64,000 nucleotides of DNA from Thermoanaerobaculales bacterium (GCA_025456145.1 JALOLD010000001.1:1-64000); one strand, 5' to 3'. Positions 7,615-16,712 are shown, numbered from the stretch's first letter. A program made the numbers and translations. Notes: generated by a model from the letters alone, not told the origin.

Positions 7615-8928
7615 ATGACCAGAACATCCACCGCACTGCTCACCGCCGCCACATCGATCGCCCTCGCCCTGCCGGCCACCCCGGCGGGGGCCGACGGCTG
7701 GGTCGGGGTCGGGGTCTCGAGCCAAGGCATCGGCCTGTCGTTCGGCGTCTCCTCGGGCTGGGACCCCTGGGGCCCGGCCTGGTACGACCCGAGCTGGTCG
7801 TTCGGCTTCACCACCACCCTCGACGGGTATGGCGAGTGGGTCCGCGTCGACGGTCTCGGCCGGGTCTGGCGGCCCTGGGTCGTCGCGGGCTGGCAGCCCT
7901 ACTCCTATGGCCGATGGGTCTGGACCTCGCTCGGCTGGACCTGGGTCGCCTACGAGCCCTGGGGCTGGCTCCCCCACCACTACGGCAACTGGGCCTACAC
8001 CCGGGTCGGCTGGGTGTGGGCGCCGGGCACGATCTACCACCCGGGCAACGTCGTCTGGATGAGCTCGGGGGGCTATCTCGGCTGGGCGCCGTGTGCGCCG
8101 GTCGGTTGGAGCCACGCCCACCGCGGCTACCACCGCGGCTGGCACGACGGGTACGGCGCCGGTTACGCCGACGGCTGGGCCGACGCCAGGTATGCGACCT
8201 GGGTGCCGCGGAGCCACGTCGTCGACGAGTCGATCGCCCGCCACACCGTCGGCTACGAGGTCGTCGCCGCCTCGACCAGCCGTATCGGGGTGACCCGGCT
8301 GGACCGGGCCCCGGCCCGCAGCGAGGTCGAGCGGATGGCCGGCCGCCAGATCCCCGAGACGCGGATCAGCGAGCGGCGCGCGACGGTCGAAGGGCGCGAG
8401 GTCCGTCTCGTCCGGCCCGAGGGTCTCACCGACTCGGTCCGCCGGCACGCCGCCGCGACCGCCAGGACGGTCACCGCTTCCGCCTCCCGCAGCCGGGCCG
8501 CAGCGCCCGCGGCGCCGGCCGTCGCTCGCGAGGCGCCTCCGAGCGTCGAGCGGCGGACCACCAGGTCGCGGACCGTGAGCGAGCCCGGCTCGCCCCCGGC
8601 GAGGTCCCGGATCGAGGCGACGCCGACCGTCTCGTCGCGGCAGCCCGCCCGTCGCGAGCCGTCGACGACCGCTGCCGCCGAGCCGCGGGCCCGTACAACG
8701 ACACCGGCTCGCGGGACGGCGCCGGCGCGGACCCAACCCGCCCCCGCGCGATCCGCCACGTCCGTCGAGCCGAAGACCACCGGGGCCGCCGCCGAGCCCA
8801 CCGACACCGGTCGGCGACCCGCCCGCCGGGAGAACGCGTCGGGCTCGGCGAGCGCCCGGCGGAGCCCCGACCAGCCCGAACGGTCGGGCTCGGCGAAACG
8901 AACGCCGCCCGCTAAACGCAACGGGTGA
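7615..8928 (+). CDS. Secreted aromatic/glycine-rich DUF6600-like protein
   Basis: The 437-residue product has a clear signal peptide (residues 1-27, ending PAGADG). Residues 45-185 are rich in Trp, Tyr and Gly with repeated units such as YGRWVW, YGNWAY and GWVWAPG. These resemble the WXW-containing repeats of the DUF6600 family, exported proteins of unknown role. The second half (about 230-437) is low-complexity Arg/Ala/Ser/Thr/Pro and probably disordered. GGGAGG lies six bases before the ATG. It heads a plus-strand run with the TPR and two DUF4097-type genes, so a joint envelope or surface role is plausible but unproven. Confidence 0.8.
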   Translation: MTRTSTALLTAATSIALALPATPAGADGWVGVGVSSQGIGLSFGVSSGWDPWGPAWYDPSWSFGFTTTLDGYGEWVRVDGLGRVWRPWVVAGWQPYSYGRWVWTSLGWTWVAYEPWGWLPHHYGNWAYTRVGWVWAPGTIYHPGNVVWMSSGGYLGWAPCAPVGWSHAHRGYHRGWHDGYGAGYADGWADARYATWVPRSHVVDESIARHTVGYEVVAASTSRIGVTRLDRAPARSEVERMAGRQIPETRISERRATVEGREVRLVRPEGLTDSVRRHAAATARTVTASASRSRAAAPAAPAVAREAPPSVERRTTRSRTVSEPGSPPARSRIEATPTVSSRQPARREPSTTAAAEPRARTTTPARGTAPARTQPAPARSATSVEPKTTGAAAEPTDTGRRPARRENASGSASARRSPDQPERSGSAKRTPPAKRNG

Positions 8929-8970
8929 ACCACCGGGCGGGGGGTCTCGGCCCCCCGCCCCTTTCCCTGC

Positions 8971-8976
8971 TACGAT
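8971..8976 (+). promoter_or_regulatory. Extended -10 box directly before the TPR gene (leaderless candidate)
   Basis: TGCTACGAT forms an extended -10 (TGn plus TACGAT) that ends seven bases before the GTG start at 8984. No Shine-Dalgarno sequence fits in that space, so the transcript may start at or next to the start codon. Confidence 0.4.
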
Positions 8977-8983
8977 TGACCCC

Positions 8984-10063
8984 GTGGACCCGCACGACCG
9001 ACCGGGCTCGAGCGCGCACCGGACCCGCATCGACCGGGCGCTGCGGCGCTGCCTCGAGTGGAGCCGCAACGGACGCCACCTCAGGATCATCACCGAGGTC
9101 GACCGGGCCCTGCCCGCGATCGGCGACCAGCCCCGGCTCGAGGCCCAGCTCCTGATCTGGAAGGCCCAGGCCCACCTCGCCCTCGGCGACCCGGACAGCG
9201 CCTATCCCGCTGCCTCGCGATCCTGGAACCTCGACCCCTCGCCCCACGCCTGCCACCTGCTGTCCAACGCCCTCGCCGCGGTCGGCCAGCCCGATGATGC
9301 CGAGGAGCTGCTGAGGAGCGGCTGGGAGATCTTCCCCGAGGCCTTCCACCTCCCGGTCCAGCTCGCCATCCTGCTCGCCGACCAGGGGCGCCACCCCGAG
9401 GCCCTCGACGCGATCGACGAGCTGCCGCGAAGCGCCGCCCTCCCCGACGACCTCGGGGTCTTCCTGCTCGGCCTGCACGCCAACCTGCTCGCCGCGATGG
9501 GCCGCTGGAGCGAGGCCGACGGCGTCCTCCGCGCCGGTCGCACCGAGCACCCCGGATCGGACCTGCTCGAGGGCGCGCACACCAGCCTCGGCGAGGCGTG
9601 GGACCGCTTCCGCGCCCGCGAGACCCTCGCCGACTCGTGGCGGGACGGCCTGGTCGCTCTCGACGGCGTCGCCGCCGAGGTCGACGAAGCGGTCATCCGC
9701 CACGGCGGGGTCCACGACCTGCCCGTCCTCGTCACCCTCGCCGCCCGCCGCCTCTGGCGGGCCTATCTCGAGGGCCACGACCCGCACCCCCAGGCCCCGG
9801 AGGCATGGGGCCTCGCCCTGGTGCTCGCGGTGCTCGAGCTCGACGGAGAGCCGATCCCGGTCGCGATCATGGCGCGGCCCTCGAGGACCTCGGTCTCGAC
9901 GACCCGCGCGGCCCTCGCCAGGTTCCGCCAGTTCCTCGGCACGCTCGAGCCCAGCCTGGCGCGGCGGGCCTTCGCCGGCCGCACGAACCCGCAGCTGGTC
10001 CGGTCGAGCACTCCTCCTGACGACCCGCGCCACGGAACCATCGTTCCGTTCCCGTCAACCTAG
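8984..10063 (+). CDS. TPR-like repeat protein
   Basis: The 359-residue soluble protein starts with GTG. Residues 40-190 form helical-pair repeats with the TPR-type pattern of small residues, for example LLIWKAQAHLALGDPDSAY, LSNALAAVGQPDDAEELL and LAILLADQGRHPEALDAI. There is no signal peptide and no catalytic motif. The C-terminal third (about 200-359) is helical and unrecognised. It follows the DUF6600-like gene by 55 bp and precedes the first DUF4097 gene by 13 bp, so it is likely co-transcribed with the latter. The function is unknown; TPR proteins usually scaffold other proteins. Confidence 0.75.
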   Translation: MDPHDRPGSSAHRTRIDRALRRCLEWSRNGRHLRIITEVDRALPAIGDQPRLEAQLLIWKAQAHLALGDPDSAYPAASRSWNLDPSPHACHLLSNALAAVGQPDDAEELLRSGWEIFPEAFHLPVQLAILLADQGRHPEALDAIDELPRSAALPDDLGVFLLGLHANLLAAMGRWSEADGVLRAGRTEHPGSDLLEGAHTSLGEAWDRFRARETLADSWRDGLVALDGVAAEVDEAVIRHGGVHDLPVLVTLAARRLWRAYLEGHDPHPQAPEAWGLALVLAVLELDGEPIPVAIMARPSRTSVSTTRAALARFRQFLGTLEPSLARRAFAGRTNPQLVRSSTPPDDPRHGTIVPFPST

Positions 10064-10076
10064 GGAGCGCGATCCG

Positions 10077-11066
10077 ATGCGCGGGCCTTTCAATCCCCTC
10101 CGTCTCACCGCAGCGCTCCTGGCGATCGTCGTCGCGCTCACGGCGGGCCCGGCCGGCGCCGCCCAGCGCGACCACGCCGGGGTCGAGGTCGTCGCCGCCC
10201 CCGACGGGGTCAGGCTCGCCGTCGACACCGCTGACGTCGACCTCCGGCTGAGGACCGGCGACGTCGAGGCGATCGAGGTCGCGACCGTGCTCCACATCTC
10301 GGGGGTCGGCGAGGACCGGGCCGAGAGCTTCATCTCGAGCCACCTGCCGCGGATCGAGGTCGGCGACGGCCGGATCGCGATCACCATCGCCCCGGGCCGG
10401 GTCGGCTTTCTCGGTCTCGGTACCCTCACCGCCCGGGCCTCGCTCGGCCTCCTCGTCCCCCTCCACGTCCAGCCCGACCTCACGACCACCGGCGGCTCGA
10501 TCACGGTCCGCGGCGATCTCGCCAACGCCCGTCCGCTCTACCTGCGCAGCACGAGCGGCGACATGGAGCTGGTCGGCGCCGCCCCCGCCGTCGACATCCG
10601 GTCGGCCTCGGGCAGCGCCCGGCTCGAGCTCGTCCGCCCGGCCGACCGGCTCTTCGCCCGGACCTCCTCGGGCGACATCACGCTGACCGGCGGCGCCCGA
10701 GAGGCCCACGCCGACACCGCCTCGGGGAGCGTCTCCCTCGCCAACCTCTCGGGCAACGCCGAGGTCGTCACCTCGACCGGCGCCATCACCCTGGGCTGGG
10801 ACCGGATCGGGCCGGCGCACCGGGTGGTCGTCCGGAGCGACTCCGGCCGGATCCAAATCATCCTCCCCGAGGGGGTGTCGCCCCGGGGCCACCTGGCGAG
10901 CATCGGCGGCCGTATCCGCTCAGACTTCCCCGGGCTGGTCAACTCCTCCGGCGACGAGATCGAGCTGAGCGGCGACGGACCCGAGGTGATCGTCGACTCG
11001 GCGTCGGGGGACGTCACGCTCAGCGCAGGCGCGTGGTGGGGCGGCGCGACGGGCGGTCAGCGATAA
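10077..11066 (+). CDS. Exported DUF4097 family beta-strand repeat protein
   Basis: The 329-residue product has a signal peptide (1-28, ending GPAGAA). It then has regularly spaced strands with the TxSGDIxL-type pattern of DUF4097/adhesin-like right-handed beta-helices: LRSTSGDMELVG, IRSASGSARLEL, ARTSSGDITLTG, ADTASGSVSLAN and VDSASGDVTLSA. AGGGAG precedes the ATG. Such proteins are common next to anti-sigma or stress membrane proteins, but the molecular role is not known. It is 13 bp downstream of the TPR gene and 82 bp upstream of a second protein of similar architecture. Confidence 0.82.
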   Translation: MRGPFNPLRLTAALLAIVVALTAGPAGAAQRDHAGVEVVAAPDGVRLAVDTADVDLRLRTGDVEAIEVATVLHISGVGEDRAESFISSHLPRIEVGDGRIAITIAPGRVGFLGLGTLTARASLGLLVPLHVQPDLTTTGGSITVRGDLANARPLYLRSTSGDMELVGAAPAVDIRSASGSARLELVRPADRLFARTSSGDITLTGGAREAHADTASGSVSLANLSGNAEVVTSTGAITLGWDRIGPAHRVVVRSDSGRIQIILPEGVSPRGHLASIGGRIRSDFPGLVNSSGDEIELSGDGPEVIVDSASGDVTLSAGAWWGGATGGQR

Positions 11067-11148
11067 CGCCTCGCAGAACCAAACCGAGCGGATCGCGTTG
11101 TACTGTGCAGGAGCCGGCCTCCGATCCGGCCGGTCATGGAGAGCAACG

Positions 11149-11856
11149 ATGAAGCACCCCGGAATCGCCGCTGTCACCACCGTCGTCGTCCTCTCGGGAG
11201 CGGGCCTCGCCTGGTCCGGCGAGCCCCGGACCCTCGCCGGAACCGCCCCGGCCGCCGGGCTCGAGACCGTCCAGCTCGACGCCGGGGTCGGCGACGTTAC
11301 GATCTCCGCGGTCGACGGCGCGGCCGAGGTCGCGGTCGAGGTCCGTCTCGAGCCGCGCCGGGGCGGGTTCTTCTCGTCGATGAAGAAGGCCCAGCGCGAG
11401 GTCGACTCCGCCGAGCTGAGGATGGACGCCTCGAAGGGCGTGCTGCGGCTCGAGGTCGAGACCGACACCGACGACCACCACTTCGAGGAGACCTGGACGG
11501 TCACCCTGCCGGCCCGGCTCGGGCTCGACCTCGATCTCGGGGTCGGCGAGGTCGAGATCCGCGGCGTTACCGGCGGTCTGACCGTCGATTTGGGGGTCGG
11601 CGACCTCCTCGCCGAGGGCGTGTCCGGTGACCTCGAGATCGAGCTCGGCGTCGGCGACGCCAAGGTCGTCGCCTCGGCCGCCGACTACGGCTCGGTGTCG
11701 GGCTCGGGAGGGGTCGGCGACGCCCGCCTCACCGTCCGCGGCGAGCAGATCTCCTCATCCGGCTTTGTCGGCCACTCGGCGGAGTGGACCGGCAACGGCG
11801 AGCAGACGATCACCATCTCGGTGGGCGTCGGCGACGCCAGGGTGATCCTGGAGTAG
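11149..11856 (+). CDS. Exported beta-helical repeat protein with GVGD motifs (DUF4097-like)
   Basis: The 235-residue protein has a short signal peptide (about 1-23) and at least six copies of the motif GVGD or GVGE at roughly regular intervals (for example DAGVGDVTI, DLGVGEVEI, DLGVGDLLA, ELGVGDAKV, GGVGDARLT, SVGVGDARV). This predicts a parallel beta-helix with GVGD at turns. An internal segment, RRGGFFSSMKKAQREVD, is helical and may form a loop. The start at 11149 has GGAG upstream and opens the signal peptide; the longer frame (from 11098) does not. It is probably a paralogue of the preceding gene. It converges on the OPT transporter across a hairpin repeat. Confidence 0.78.
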   Translation: MKHPGIAAVTTVVVLSGAGLAWSGEPRTLAGTAPAAGLETVQLDAGVGDVTISAVDGAAEVAVEVRLEPRRGGFFSSMKKAQREVDSAELRMDASKGVLRLEVETDTDDHHFEETWTVTLPARLGLDLDLGVGEVEIRGVTGGLTVDLGVGDLLAEGVSGDLEIELGVGDAKVVASAADYGSVSGSGGVGDARLTVRGEQISSSGFVGHSAEWTGNGEQTITISVGVGDARVILE

Positions 11857-11862
11857 CGGCTC

Positions 11863-11992
11863 GGACGTCAGACGTGAGAGGTGAGACGTGAGACGTGAGA
11901 GGTAAGACGCAGGTCCCGGAACACCGGGCGTCTCACTCCTCGCTCCTCACCCTTCACTCCTCACTACTCACTCCTCACCCCTCACTCGTCTC
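11863..11992. repeat. Intergenic hairpin element, CTCACTC/GTGAGAC-type
   Basis: A purine-rich arm of degenerate GTGAGACGTGAGAGG units (11863-11910) faces a pyrimidine-rich arm of ACTCCTCACCCTTC-type units (11931-11992), with a GC-rich loop containing CCGGAACACCGG. The right arm runs over the last codons and stop of the OPT gene. It lies between the convergent DUF4097-like and OPT genes and could terminate both. Confidence 0.7.
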
Positions 11993-14141
11993 CCCCGCCG
12001 TCGGCCTCGAGCATCCACTTCGCGCCGAGCCGGGCCAGCAGGAAGCTGACGATCGCCAGCACGACCAGCATGACCAGGCCGATGAGCTGACCCTGGAAGC
12101 CGGTGTACCAGGCGTGGGCGTGCTCTTCGAGCACGGCGGTTCCGGCGACGTCCTCGAGCCAGAAGTCGACCCCTACGCTGACGTGCTGGATGAGGGCGCC
12201 GAGCTTGGGCACCCGGAAGACCGCGCTGATGATGCCGAAGATCGCCGCCCCGGCCATCAGACCGGAGGCGATGAGGATCCCCTGCTCTGCTCGCGCCTCG
12301 CGGACCTTGTCGGAGCCGCCGGTCTTCGAGACCAGCCAGGCGACCGCCGCGCCGGCGAGCACCGCCGCGTTGATCGAGATCGGGAGGTACATGCCGAGGG
12401 CGAAGGCGAGCATCGGGACGCCGCTCATGAAGAGCATCAGCGCGACCACGCCGCCGAGCGCGTAGAGCAGCCACGGCTGGTTCGCGGGATCGCTCATCAG
12501 CCCGTTCGAGACCGCTGCGATCATGTTCGCCTGGGGCGCCGGCAGCACCCGCTCGTTCGACACCATGAGCCCGGTCGCCGGGTCCTCGACGACGAAGTGA
12601 TAGGCGCTGTCCATGAGCGGGATGACCGCGGCGACGACGAGGGCCGACACGACCATCCCGAGGAACTTCCAGCGCTCCTGGTTGCGCGGCGTCGAGCCGA
12701 GCCAGTAGCCGATCTTGAAGTCGGTGATGAGCGCGCCGGAGGTCGACAGCGCGGTGCACACCGCGGTCCCGATGATCAGCGCGATGATCATCCCGGCGGT
12801 GCCCCTGAGGCCGATCAGGATCATGCAGCCGATCGCCAGGACCACGGTGATCAGGGTCATCCCCGAGACCGGGTTGACCCCGACGATGGCGATCGCCTGG
12901 GCGGCGACCGGGGTGAAGAGGAAGCTCAGGAGGAAGCCCACGACCATCCCGACGGCGCCGAACTTGAGGCTGGCGCCGAGGCCGTAGGCGGCGGCGCCGC
13001 CGTCCCCCGGGGTGATCATCGCGACGACGAAGAACAGCGCGCCGAGGCCGAGGGTGCAGGCCGCCTGGATCAGCAGCACGTTCTTGGGCGTCATGTCGAG
13101 CTGGGTCCGCTCGGCCGTCGCCGAGGCGGCGTGCGAGGCCTTCGAGAAACCCTTGAAGCCGAGGGTCACCGACGAGGCGACGATCTTCCCCATCCGGAGG
13201 ATGCCGATGATCCCCGAGACCGCGATGGCGCCGATCCCGATCGGCTTGACAAAGGCGCCGAAGATCGCCGGGGCGCTCATCTCGGCGATCCGGAAGGTCG
13301 TCCCGGCAAAGGCGAAGCTGTCGATCGACCGGCCGAAGGCGTAGATCAGCGGCACCATGACGAGCATCGCGAGCACCGAGCCCGAGGCGATGATCGAGGC
13401 GTAGCGGATGCCGATGATGTAACCGAGGCCGAACAGCGCCGCGATCGCGGTCAGCTGGACCTCGATCCGCAGACCCGAGCCGATCCCGCCGAGCAGGATC
13501 GAGCTCGAGAGGTTGGCGTTCCACAGGTGGAGGGCCTCGATCGAGAAGTCGAAGATCGCGCCGACCGCGAACGAGATGAGCAGGATCTTGCCGGCCCCGC
13601 CGGCCGAGCTCTCGCCGGTCACGAGGATATTGTTGATCGCGGTCGCCTCGGGGAAGGGCAGCTCGCCGTGGAGGTCCTTTACGAAGTACTTGCGCAGCGG
13701 GATGATCAGCACCACGCCGAGCGAGCCGCCGATGAAGCAGGCGAGGAAGATCTGCCACCACGAGACGTCGAGCCGGTTGATGTACATGGCCGGAACGACG
13801 AAGGTGGCGCCGGCCGCGACCACGCCGGCGGCCTGGCCCACCGACTGCACCATGACGTTCTCGAGGATGGTGCTCCGGATCGCCTTCATCTTGCCGAAGA
13901 AGATCGCCAGGATGGCGATCGGGATCGAGGCCTCGATGGCGTTGCCGGCGCGCAGGGCCATATAGGCGCAGGCGGCGGTGAAGAGCACCACCATGGCGAC
14001 GCCGACGCCGATCGACCAGAGGGTGACCTCGGGGCGGAGATCGGTCGCCGGCACGACCGGCTGGTAGACCTCCCCGGGCTCGAGCTTGCGGTAGGCGTTG
14101 GCGGGGAGCAGCTTCGACTTCACCGGCTTCGACTCGTGCAT
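11982..14141 (-). CDS. OPT family oligopeptide/metal-chelate transporter
   Basis: This 719-residue integral membrane protein has about 15 hydrophobic segments, for example near 35-55, VVLFTAACAYMALRAGNAIE at the first helix and IAIVGVNPVSGMTLITVVLA in the second half. The NPxSGMT block and the overall length fit the OPT (oligopeptide transporter/yellow stripe-like) family, proton-coupled importers of small peptides or metal chelates. The start at 14141 is preceded by GGAGGTCCC; the longer in-frame extension is Arg/Ser-rich junk. The acidic C-terminus ends in GGGDE. The substrate cannot be told from sequence. Confidence 0.88.
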   Translation of the reverse strand: MHESKPVKSKLLPANAYRKLEPGEVYQPVVPATDLRPEVTLWSIGVGVAMVVLFTAACAYMALRAGNAIEASIPIAILAIFFGKMKAIRSTILENVMVQSVGQAAGVVAAGATFVVPAMYINRLDVSWWQIFLACFIGGSLGVVLIIPLRKYFVKDLHGELPFPEATAINNILVTGESSAGGAGKILLISFAVGAIFDFSIEALHLWNANLSSSILLGGIGSGLRIEVQLTAIAALFGLGYIIGIRYASIIASGSVLAMLVMVPLIYAFGRSIDSFAFAGTTFRIAEMSAPAIFGAFVKPIGIGAIAVSGIIGILRMGKIVASSVTLGFKGFSKASHAASATAERTQLDMTPKNVLLIQAACTLGLGALFFVVAMITPGDGGAAAYGLGASLKFGAVGMVVGFLLSFLFTPVAAQAIAIVGVNPVSGMTLITVVLAIGCMILIGLRGTAGMIIALIIGTAVCTALSTSGALITDFKIGYWLGSTPRNQERWKFLGMVVSALVVAAVIPLMDSAYHFVVEDPATGLMVSNERVLPAPQANMIAAVSNGLMSDPANQPWLLYALGGVVALMLFMSGVPMLAFALGMYLPISINAAVLAGAAVAWLVSKTGGSDKVREARAEQGILIASGLMAGAAIFGIISAVFRVPKLGALIQHVSVGVDFWLEDVAGTAVLEEHAHAWYTGFQGQLIGLVMLVVLAIVSFLLARLGAKWMLEADGGGDE

Positions 14142-14217
14142 GGGACCTCCATCGCGGGCTCGAGCGATAGTAGCGCAGAAGCCTCGACCGGGACAGGGTC
14201 GCCGGCCCCGCCGTCGG

Positions 14218-14694
14218 TCAGAGGAGCGCCTGCTCGAGGGCCGCGACGAGCTCGTCGCCGCTCGAGAAGCGGCGGAGGTCGGCCGGCGGCTCGCCGTCTG
14301 GCCGGCTGATGCTCCAGCTCGCACAGGTCCACACCGGGACCGTGGCCTTGAGGGCCAGCGCGATCTCCGACAGCGTACCGGGCCCGCCGCCGATCGCCAC
14401 GCACAGCGACGCCGAGAGGACGTTGAAGGCGTTGCGCGCGCTCCCCGCCCCGGTGAAGACCGCGAGGTGGACCCAGGGGTTCGGGTAGCCGCCGCCCGGG
14501 TGGGCGTTGGGGAGCACCGCCAGGGTCAGCCCGCCGGCCCTGACCGCGCCGCGGCAGGCCGCGGCCATCACCCCCGGCCCGCCCCCGGTCAGCAGGACCC
14601 ACCCGCAGCGCGCCGCGGTCGCGCCGACCCGCTCGGCGAGGGCCTCCTCCTCGGGCGAGGCGACGCTGCCGCCGAGCACCGCGAGGACCTGCAT
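14218..14694 (-). CDS. LOG/TIGR00725-like Rossmann protein
   Basis: The product (158 residues from this start) shows the lysine-decarboxylase-like/LOG Rossmann fold: AVLGGS at the N-terminus, LLTGGGPGVMAAACRGA, and GGGPGTLSEIALAL, the family nucleotide-binding signature PGGxGTxxE in variant form. It fits the TIGR00725 subfamily of unknown function; cytokinin-activating LOG enzymes are a related branch. An alternative ATG at 14727 would add 11 residues, but that start touches a strong hairpin, so 14694 is preferred. Neither start has a good ribosome-binding site. It lies downstream of ompA and upstream of nothing obvious. Confidence 0.75.
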   Translation of the reverse strand: MQVLAVLGGSVASPEEEALAERVGATAARCGWVLLTGGGPGVMAAACRGAVRAGGLTLAVLPNAHPGGGYPNPWVHLAVFTGAGSARNAFNVLSASLCVAIGGGPGTLSEIALALKATVPVWTCASWSISRPDGEPPADLRRFSSGDELVAALEQALL

Positions 14695-14730
14695 GCGAAC
14701 CGATTTCACGACACGAAAATACCCCATTCC

Positions 14731-14773
14731 GGTTCGTCCGGCCTGCGGTGGGCGACCACAGGCCGGACGAACC
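14731..14773. terminator. Perfect 15-bp hairpin between ompA and the LOG-like gene
   Basis: GGTTCGTCCGGCCTG (14731-14745) pairs perfectly with 14759-14773 across a 13-base loop. It lies directly behind the hairpin at 14786-14812 on the minus strand, so the two form a tandem terminator-like structure for the ompA transcript. Confidence 0.5.
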
Positions 14774-14785
14774 GAACCAAAGGAA

Positions 14786-14812
14786 GAGCCCGGGTGCGGG
14801 GCACCCGGGCTC
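14786..14812 (-). terminator. Intrinsic terminator of the OmpA lipoprotein gene
   Basis: GAGCCCGGGTGC and GCACCCGGGCTC form a perfect 12-bp stem with a three-base loop, 27 bases after the ompA stop. On the minus strand it is followed by TTCCTTT, a short U-rich tail. Confidence 0.7.
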
Positions 14813-14839
14813 GGTGTCGTTCTCCGTTACGGGACCGGG

Positions 14840-15484
14840 CTACCGCATCAGCACGAGGGCGACGCGACGGTTCTGCGACCGACCCTCGGCGGTGCCGTTG
14901 TCGGCGATCGGCTTGAACTCGCCGTACGAGGTGACGTTCATCCGATGGAGGGGGAAGCCCTTCTCGGAGCCGAGATACCTCATGACCGCTTCGGCGCGCC
15001 GGTAGCCGAGGCTCAGGTTGTAGCTCTCGCTGCCGATGCTGTCGGTGTGGCCCTGGATCTCGAGGTAGGCGCCGATGTTCTTGGCGATCACCTTCTCGGC
15101 GAAGGCGTCGATGGCGGCCTTGGCCTCGTCCGACAGGCTGTAGTTGTCGAAGCCGAAGCGGACATCCTGGTCGGTCAGCAGCACCTCGGCGATGAAGGTC
15201 CCCTCGGCGAGCTTGCCGGCGGCCTGGGCGCGCTCGAGCGCCTCCTTCGCGGTGACCGACAGCTTGTCGAGCTGGGCCTGCATCTCGGCGTCCTTCTGAT
15301 GCAGCGCCGAGATCTCCTTCTGGTTGGTCTCGACCGAGGTCTGAACCTCGCCGATCTTGCCGTTGGTCACGGCCTCGGAGTTGGCGACCTGCTCCTGCAC
15401 GTACTTCTTGGACGCGCAACCGGTGACGGCGAGACCCGCCACGAGCAGAATGACGACCGCCGGGGAAACGAACTTCCGCATCAT
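14840..15484 (-). CDS. OmpA family lipoprotein
   Basis: The 214-residue protein starts with a lipoprotein signal peptide and lipobox AVTGC (Cys23). A helical, coiled-coil stretch covers about 28-95. The C-terminal OmpA/MotB peptidoglycan-binding domain (about 105-214) shows IQGHTDSIGSESYN, the RRAEAV helix and the ending GRSQNRRV. It is expected to tether the outer membrane to peptidoglycan (Pal-like). No tol genes are next to it. GGAGG precedes the start; a second ATG follows directly, so the protein could be one residue shorter. Two hairpins downstream end the unit. Confidence 0.92.
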   Translation of the reverse strand: MMRKFVSPAVVILLVAGLAVTGCASKKYVQEQVANSEAVTNGKIGEVQTSVETNQKEISALHQKDAEMQAQLDKLSVTAKEALERAQAAGKLAEGTFIAEVLLTDQDVRFGFDNYSLSDEAKAAIDAFAEKVIAKNIGAYLEIQGHTDSIGSESYNLSLGYRRAEAVMRYLGSEKGFPLHRMNVTSYGEFKPIADNGTAEGRSQNRRVALVLMR

Positions 15485-15545
15485 TCACCTCCAGTGATTC
15501 GTTACCGTGTTTCTCTCGATGCGCATCGGATGCATCGCGGAACAG

Positions 15546-15551
15546 ACTATA
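15546..15551 (-). promoter_or_regulatory. Extended -10 promoter of the OmpA lipoprotein gene
   Basis: On the minus strand TGCTATAGT is an extended -10 element (TGn plus TATAGT), 61 bases before the ompA ATG. No good -35 is visible, which is usual for extended -10 promoters. Confidence 0.45.
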
Positions 15552-15612
15552 GCACAGACCCGGACGATTGCGCGCCAGAACACCACTTTTCAACCCTGCC
15601 CGGGCCGATTTC

Positions 15613-16596
15613 TCAGAATCCCTCGAGGCAGACCGGGTCGGCGGCCGTGACCTCGGCCGCACAGGCGACCACGCCGTCCGCCAGGCTCACCAGCACCGGG
15701 GTCTGGAGGAACCAGTCGACGCCGGAGGGTAGCTCGGCCAGCCGGCAGGCCCCGCACACGAAGGGCTGGAGGCCCTCGGTCGGGAAGCCGGCCCGCTCGG
15801 GCACCGCCACCGCGGTCGTCGGCGCGGGTGGCTCGCCGGCGAAGTACACCTCCATGAGCTCGTGGCAGTGCTCGCAGTCGAGACGGTAGAACAGGACGAG
15901 CTGCTGGCCGGTCCCGATGTCCTCCGGGAGACCGCGGATCCACCCGGCGATGTCGAGCTCTTCGAAGCGCCGGCCGATCCAATCGTCATACACCGGGAGG
16001 AAGTAGCCCTCGGCGGGCGCGGCCGGCTGCTCGGTGGCCCGCCGCTCGGCGGCCGGCGCCGGCGACGCCGCCTGAGCGGGGAAGAAGGCGACCGCGATGC
16101 TGACCGCCGACCACAGGCCGGCGGCGACCACGTGCCGGGTCGGCAGCGAAGGCGGCACCCTGAGCGCCGCGACGCCGCGGGCAACGACGACGAGACAGAC
16201 CAGGAAGGCGACGTCGGTCGCCAGGGTCACCCAGGGCGGGACCTGGACGGCGCCGAAGCAGCCGCAGCTCGAGGCGCCGAGCGCGAGGTCGCCGATCAGA
16301 ACCGGCACGAACGCGGCGAGCATGGCAATCCCCACCGGCCGGGCGAGCCCGGGGACGAGGACCATGACGCCGGCCACGACGAGCTCGGCCGCGATCGACA
16401 TCTCGAGCACGTAGCGCAAGTCGATGCCGATCCCGCCGAGCCACTTGACCAGGGCGGCCGGGAGGTTCGACGGGCTGCCGTCGACCAGCTTGAGCACCGC
16501 TCCCGCGCCGAGCCAGAGCGGGATCGCGACGCGCGCCACCAGGACCGCGATCGCGGATCGCAGCCGGCCGGCGGGTCGTCCACCAGAGTTTGTCAT
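15613..16596 (-). CDS. MauE/DoxX-like membrane protein with C-terminal thioredoxin-like part
   Basis: The first about 180 residues hold several transmembrane helices and the motif SSCGCFG, typical of the MauE branch of the DoxX-like family. These proteins often act with thioredoxin-like proteins in disulfide chemistry or cofactor maturation. The rest (about 200-327) contains DCEHCHE, a CxxC motif in a thioredoxin-like context, and further cysteine pairs (CGACR). The fusion suggests a membrane redox protein. The start is ATG at 16596, immediately preceded by an in-frame GTG at 16599; AGGAAG lies upstream. The partner protein is not in the window. Confidence 0.7.
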   Translation of the reverse strand: MTNSGGRPAGRLRSAIAVLVARVAIPLWLGAGAVLKLVDGSPSNLPAALVKWLGGIGIDLRYVLEMSIAAELVVAGVMVLVPGLARPVGIAMLAAFVPVLIGDLALGASSCGCFGAVQVPPWVTLATDVAFLVCLVVVARGVAALRVPPSLPTRHVVAAGLWSAVSIAVAFFPAQAASPAPAAERRATEQPAAPAEGYFLPVYDDWIGRRFEELDIAGWIRGLPEDIGTGQQLVLFYRLDCEHCHELMEVYFAGEPPAPTTAVAVPERAGFPTEGLQPFVCGACRLAELPSGVDWFLQTPVLVSLADGVVACAAEVTAADPVCLEGF

Positions 16597-16712
16597 CACG
16601 TGGTCTTCCTCCCTGGGGTGTCAGACTAGCGGCGTCGTCGCCGGCCGGCGGCGAGCCGTGGCACGGTTTTTACCGGTTATTGACCCGACCGCCTCCCGTT
16701 CGACCTCGCGGG

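Noticed and set aside
7087-9093. Minus-strand frames through the repeat array and the DUF6600-like gene
   Set aside because: They repeat the same translated hairpin sequence several times and run through the repeat; no start signal or domain supports them.
11895-14309. 804-codon plus-strand open frame opposite the OPT transporter
   Set aside because: The translation is dominated by His, Asp and Arg with no hydrophobic segments or domains; the minus-strand OPT protein explains the region.
16640-16680. CCGTGGCACGG followed by TTTTT as a plus-strand terminator
   Set aside because: No plus-strand gene ends upstream of it; it lies in the leader of the minus-strand MauE-like gene and the stem is only five base pairs.
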